A stretch of 64,000 bases of DNA, from positions 3,286,001-3,350,000 of the forward strand of contig JAQOTA010000054.1 of NCBI GenBank assembly GCA_029532415.1, given 5' to 3'. This DNA is from Marasmius tenuissimus. Its lineage: Eukaryota > Basidiomycota > Agaricomycetes > Agaricales > Marasmiaceae. Of the stretch, positions 61,497 through 64,000 are shown piece after piece (the first letter of the stretch is position 1; each line of letters opens with the position of its first letter). A model generated the notes under the pieces. The model had not been told where the DNA came from. It was given only the letters and a program-made list of their open reading frames with translations, and did not search any database. A program made the position numbers and the translations under genes.

Positions 61497-63464
61497 TCAG
61501 CTCGTCGACTTCGGTCTGCGCTTCCTCTTGGGCTCACCCTCATCCGCACCGGCTGGGCTATTACCTTCTGGGGACATTTCAAGCTTCTTCTTGGGTGGTC
61601 GATGTCGTCGACCTCGTTTCTTCACTGGGGGAGGGTCACTGTCCCCGGAGTCAGCGGCTTTCCGTTCCTGGCGAACGATGAGTTTGAACGATTTGGTATG
61701 GCGAGGAGAGGAAGAAACACGGTACCTCCGGCGTTCTCTCTCTCTTCCTTGGTATGTTAACCTGGGACGAGGTCCCAGCTGTCGCAGCCGAAGGATAGGA
61801 TTTGACCAACTTGTTTTTGCTACCCTTGGGGCGACCACGACCTCGCTTTTTCAGGGAAGGCTCAGGACTGGTCGCGGTAGCTTCACCAAGTGGCGCAGTA
61901 TTTGCGATAACCTTTGCGTGCCCTGCGGAGGCCCTTTTAGCTTTTGTCACCTCTGAGATCGAACTGGGGCTGAGTATGTACATACCCTTACCGTTGACGA
62001 GCACGGACATTCTGTCTTGGAGTCTTTTGATCAACGTAGAGTCTCCAGGCATGATTCCTTTATCCTAGAATCGCTATCAGACAGACTTGTAATCTGGCTC
62101 AGCACATTCCATACTCACCTGAGTGTTGTCCAGAAGCGAGATCCAATCGTCATCATGAGTCACCACAAGGGTTACATCTTCTCTCTGCAATGTCATGTCA
62201 GACGGCATCGGAGAGCCGTGTCGAAAAGGTCCCAGACTCCGGAAAATGCTCACAGTGTTAAGAATATGGTCGTTGATGGCGATCAATGGGTGGTACATCT
62301 GATCGAATGAGTTATTCATCACTGAGTAGCACACAAGAGAGCACAGACCTTGGAGTCTGGAGTAAAATCATCTTCCTCCCGACTCTGAGTGTCACTTTCT
62401 CCGCCTGAAATTCCGGCTGATGAATCGCGCGAAGACAAGAAACTCGCTGCGCCGGGAGACCGTGAACTGTCATTTGACCCCGAAAACCCGCTCGAAGTCG
62501 AACCACCAAAGGGAATGCCGCCTGATTTATCTTTATCGAGAATCTCGCCCTGGGATGATTTATATGTACTGATGATCTTGATCCTCGTACCAAACCGAGC
62601 CCGCATGCCTTGTCGAACAGAAATTCGGAATCCACGAACAAAGAGCGACTGGTTATGCAATGTTTCATCCGAAGAGCATCGTTGACTTAACGAAGATTTA
62701 TCACTTGTCGTTTTCGATAACCTCAAGCGCCCCTCGACACCGATCCCTGAACCAGTCGTAAATGCTAGCGTGCACGAATTGGTAGCAGAATGGTTGTAGA
62801 TGACGGCATTTTCCCAACTATTACTCTTATCGAAACCGGTGATGAGGTAGAGCTCTCCGTTATCGGCCTCTCGACCGAGTGTTCCATTTGCGAAGCGATA
62901 CCAGGACTCCCCGTGTTGGGATGCGTAATCGCTGAAAATGGCTTTGTTGGAAGTATCTGTACGGTCCGCCCCGTTTATTCCAGGCATGACGACAGCACCT
63001 CTGTCTCGACTAAACATGACGCCTATACCGCCACTGGCTCCTGCAGGAAGTCCGCTGAAACTGAAGTAAGTACCGATTTAGTGAGTTTGCGGGAGTCAGA
63101 TTGGTACTTACAACATTGAGAGATTAGCTTCAATATCCAAGTTCCATTGCGTGGAATTTGAGCTACAGATCGGCTTCTGGGGAAGAAACCAGGCCTGCTT
63201 CCTCAAGCATTTTTCATCCCATGCGAGCCGCTTGAACCCCGGAGGAACGCCATTATAGAGGTTGATGGGGTGGTCATCAGGAAGGCATATGTTGAAGAGA
63301 AAATCGAAACGGCCGTCAAGGGTTATGAGGCCAACATCACCAATTCTGGTTCCTGATGCTCGATATTCGAGTGGTAGGTCGTCGTTCGGTTCGGGGCCCC
63401 ATAGAGCCACGCCATTCCCGAGAGGATAGAGGGTGTGGCAGTAAACTTGACTGTCCTGGGGCAT
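61497..63464 (-). CDS. Basidiomycete orphan protein with AT-hook C-terminus
   Basis: Five exons (63464-63112, 63060-62349, 62298-62119, 62064-61726, 61667-61497) encode 584 aa in one frame. The N-terminal half contains YPLGNGVALWGPE, MFSRDRGAVVMPG, YASQHGESWYRFANGTLG, NGELYLITGFDKSNSWENAV and LFVRGFRISVRQ, which I recall from many unnamed Agaricomycete proteins. A Ser-rich linker leads to a block with AINDHILN and VTHDDDWISLL. The C-terminus is basic with a clear AT-hook (KKRGRGRPKGSKNK) and further K/R-P runs, so DNA binding or nuclear location is plausible. The biochemical role is unknown. The last intron (61668-61725) is inferred because it keeps the basic frame open to 61497. Confidence 0.7.
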
Positions 63465-63572
63465 TGTGAAAGGACGGGAGGCGACACGCCTTGGGGAAGA
63501 GATGGAAAGATGAGCAGCGGTAATACAGCGCACTGCATGGGTTTTAGAGGCACTCGTAAGTATTTTTACAGC

Positions 63573-64000
63573 TCACATCAATCTTTTCACAAAGGGCGGG
63601 GCTGGGTGAGGTGCTTCGTCGCCTGTGTCAAATCTACCCGCGTATTTTTTCCAGTCCACGTCTTCCTGAAGTGCCATATAGAACGTGCGGGGTATCCATA
63701 AATCCCTGGGATCCTGCATCATCCAGGAGATTCTAGTGCAATCCACCCATTCTTTCCTGTGTGCAATCCCACTGGTCAGCTTACTGATTGAGATGCCATC
63801 TTGCAAAGTGATGAATGTTTCAAGTGCACGTTGACTTCTGTAACTCCCGAAGTAAACATTAATATCGAGCCGGGTCCTGCACGAAGACACGAGCTGAAGA
63901 AGAAAGGACATTCGCGTTGAAAAGGGTTTTCTCAGGAGGCAGCCAGTGGTCGTCGAGAACCAATCAAGCGCCGACAATTTGGCGTGATTAAGGGCCGAAG
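63573..64000 (-). other. Open fragment at the window edge, unrecognised
   Basis: A minus-strand frame open from the window end to a TGA near 63573. It contains RKEWVDCTRISWMMQDPRDL, then IPRTFYMALQEDVDWKKYAG, then APHPAPPFVKRL. A donor-like GTGAGC follows directly after KRL, so these may be upstream exons of the AT-hook gene or the end of a separate gene. No domain is recognised. Confidence 0.35.

Noticed and set aside
61528..61956. 142-aa plus ORF over the AT-hook exons
   Set aside because: It is antisense to the Lys/Arg-rich exons of the orphan gene, which have consistent splice sites and frame.

Overview
The window looks like chromosomal DNA of a filamentous basidiomycete, most likely an Agaricomycete. 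Host genes have many 50-100 nt GT-AG introns. There is a DUF6533-type seven-helix protein, a KDZ-type transposase remnant, Ty1/copia and Ty3/gypsy elements, and an Agaricomycete-type AT-hook orphan. Everything was read by eye, so family names rest on remembered motifs rather than searches.

Layout. Positions 1-27,007 are a nested mobile-element block with no recognisable host gene. It starts with a cluster of related LTRs (1-2,941), including two in inverted orientation. Next is a decayed minus-strand chromovirus-type gypsy remnant (2,433-6,091) split by a solo LTR with a perfect 5-bp target duplication. A 5'-truncated LINE with poly-A (6,356-8,261) and the C-terminal remnant of a KDZ transposase (8,389-9,380) follow. 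After about 2.4 kb without a gene comes a 15-kb composite (11,836-27,002), flanked by GTGTC duplications. It is one copia element ('copia-B') whose 5' LTR was hit by a second, intact copia ('copia-A', 12,046-18,132, TTCCC duplications). Its interior is inverted (18,319-25,710) and carries a broken DDE-type transposase gene and a second copy of the same solo LTR. The copia-B LTR contains a 56-nt intron-like segment, and an exactly intronless copy of the surrounding sequence lies just inside the element.

From 27.8 kb the region is genic: uL5m/MRPL7 (-), PMR1 Ca/Mn ATPase (+), SUV3 helicase (-), mS33 (+), a DUF6533 seven-helix protein (-), a 4-kb tract of decayed tandem copies, a foldback element, ribosomal protein uL23 (+), an MSB2-like mucin (+), a type-B carboxylesterase (-), MED10 (-), mitochondrial processing peptidase beta (+), a giant nucleotidyltransferase-like/ankyrin protein (+) and an AT-hook orphan (-). 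An open fragment ends the window.

Four host genes serve mitochondrial expression or import (MRPL7, SUV3, mS33, MAS1). Three divergent pairs share promoters of only 107-151 bp (MRPL7/PMR1, SUV3/mS33, MED10/MAS1). This looks like compact housekeeping organisation next to a transposon nest, not one pathway operon. The strongest unusual signals are the LTR-borne intron with its spliced copy, the inverted copia interior, a predicted 2-nt micro-exon in the seven-helix gene, and the nucleotidyltransferase-ankyrin fusion.
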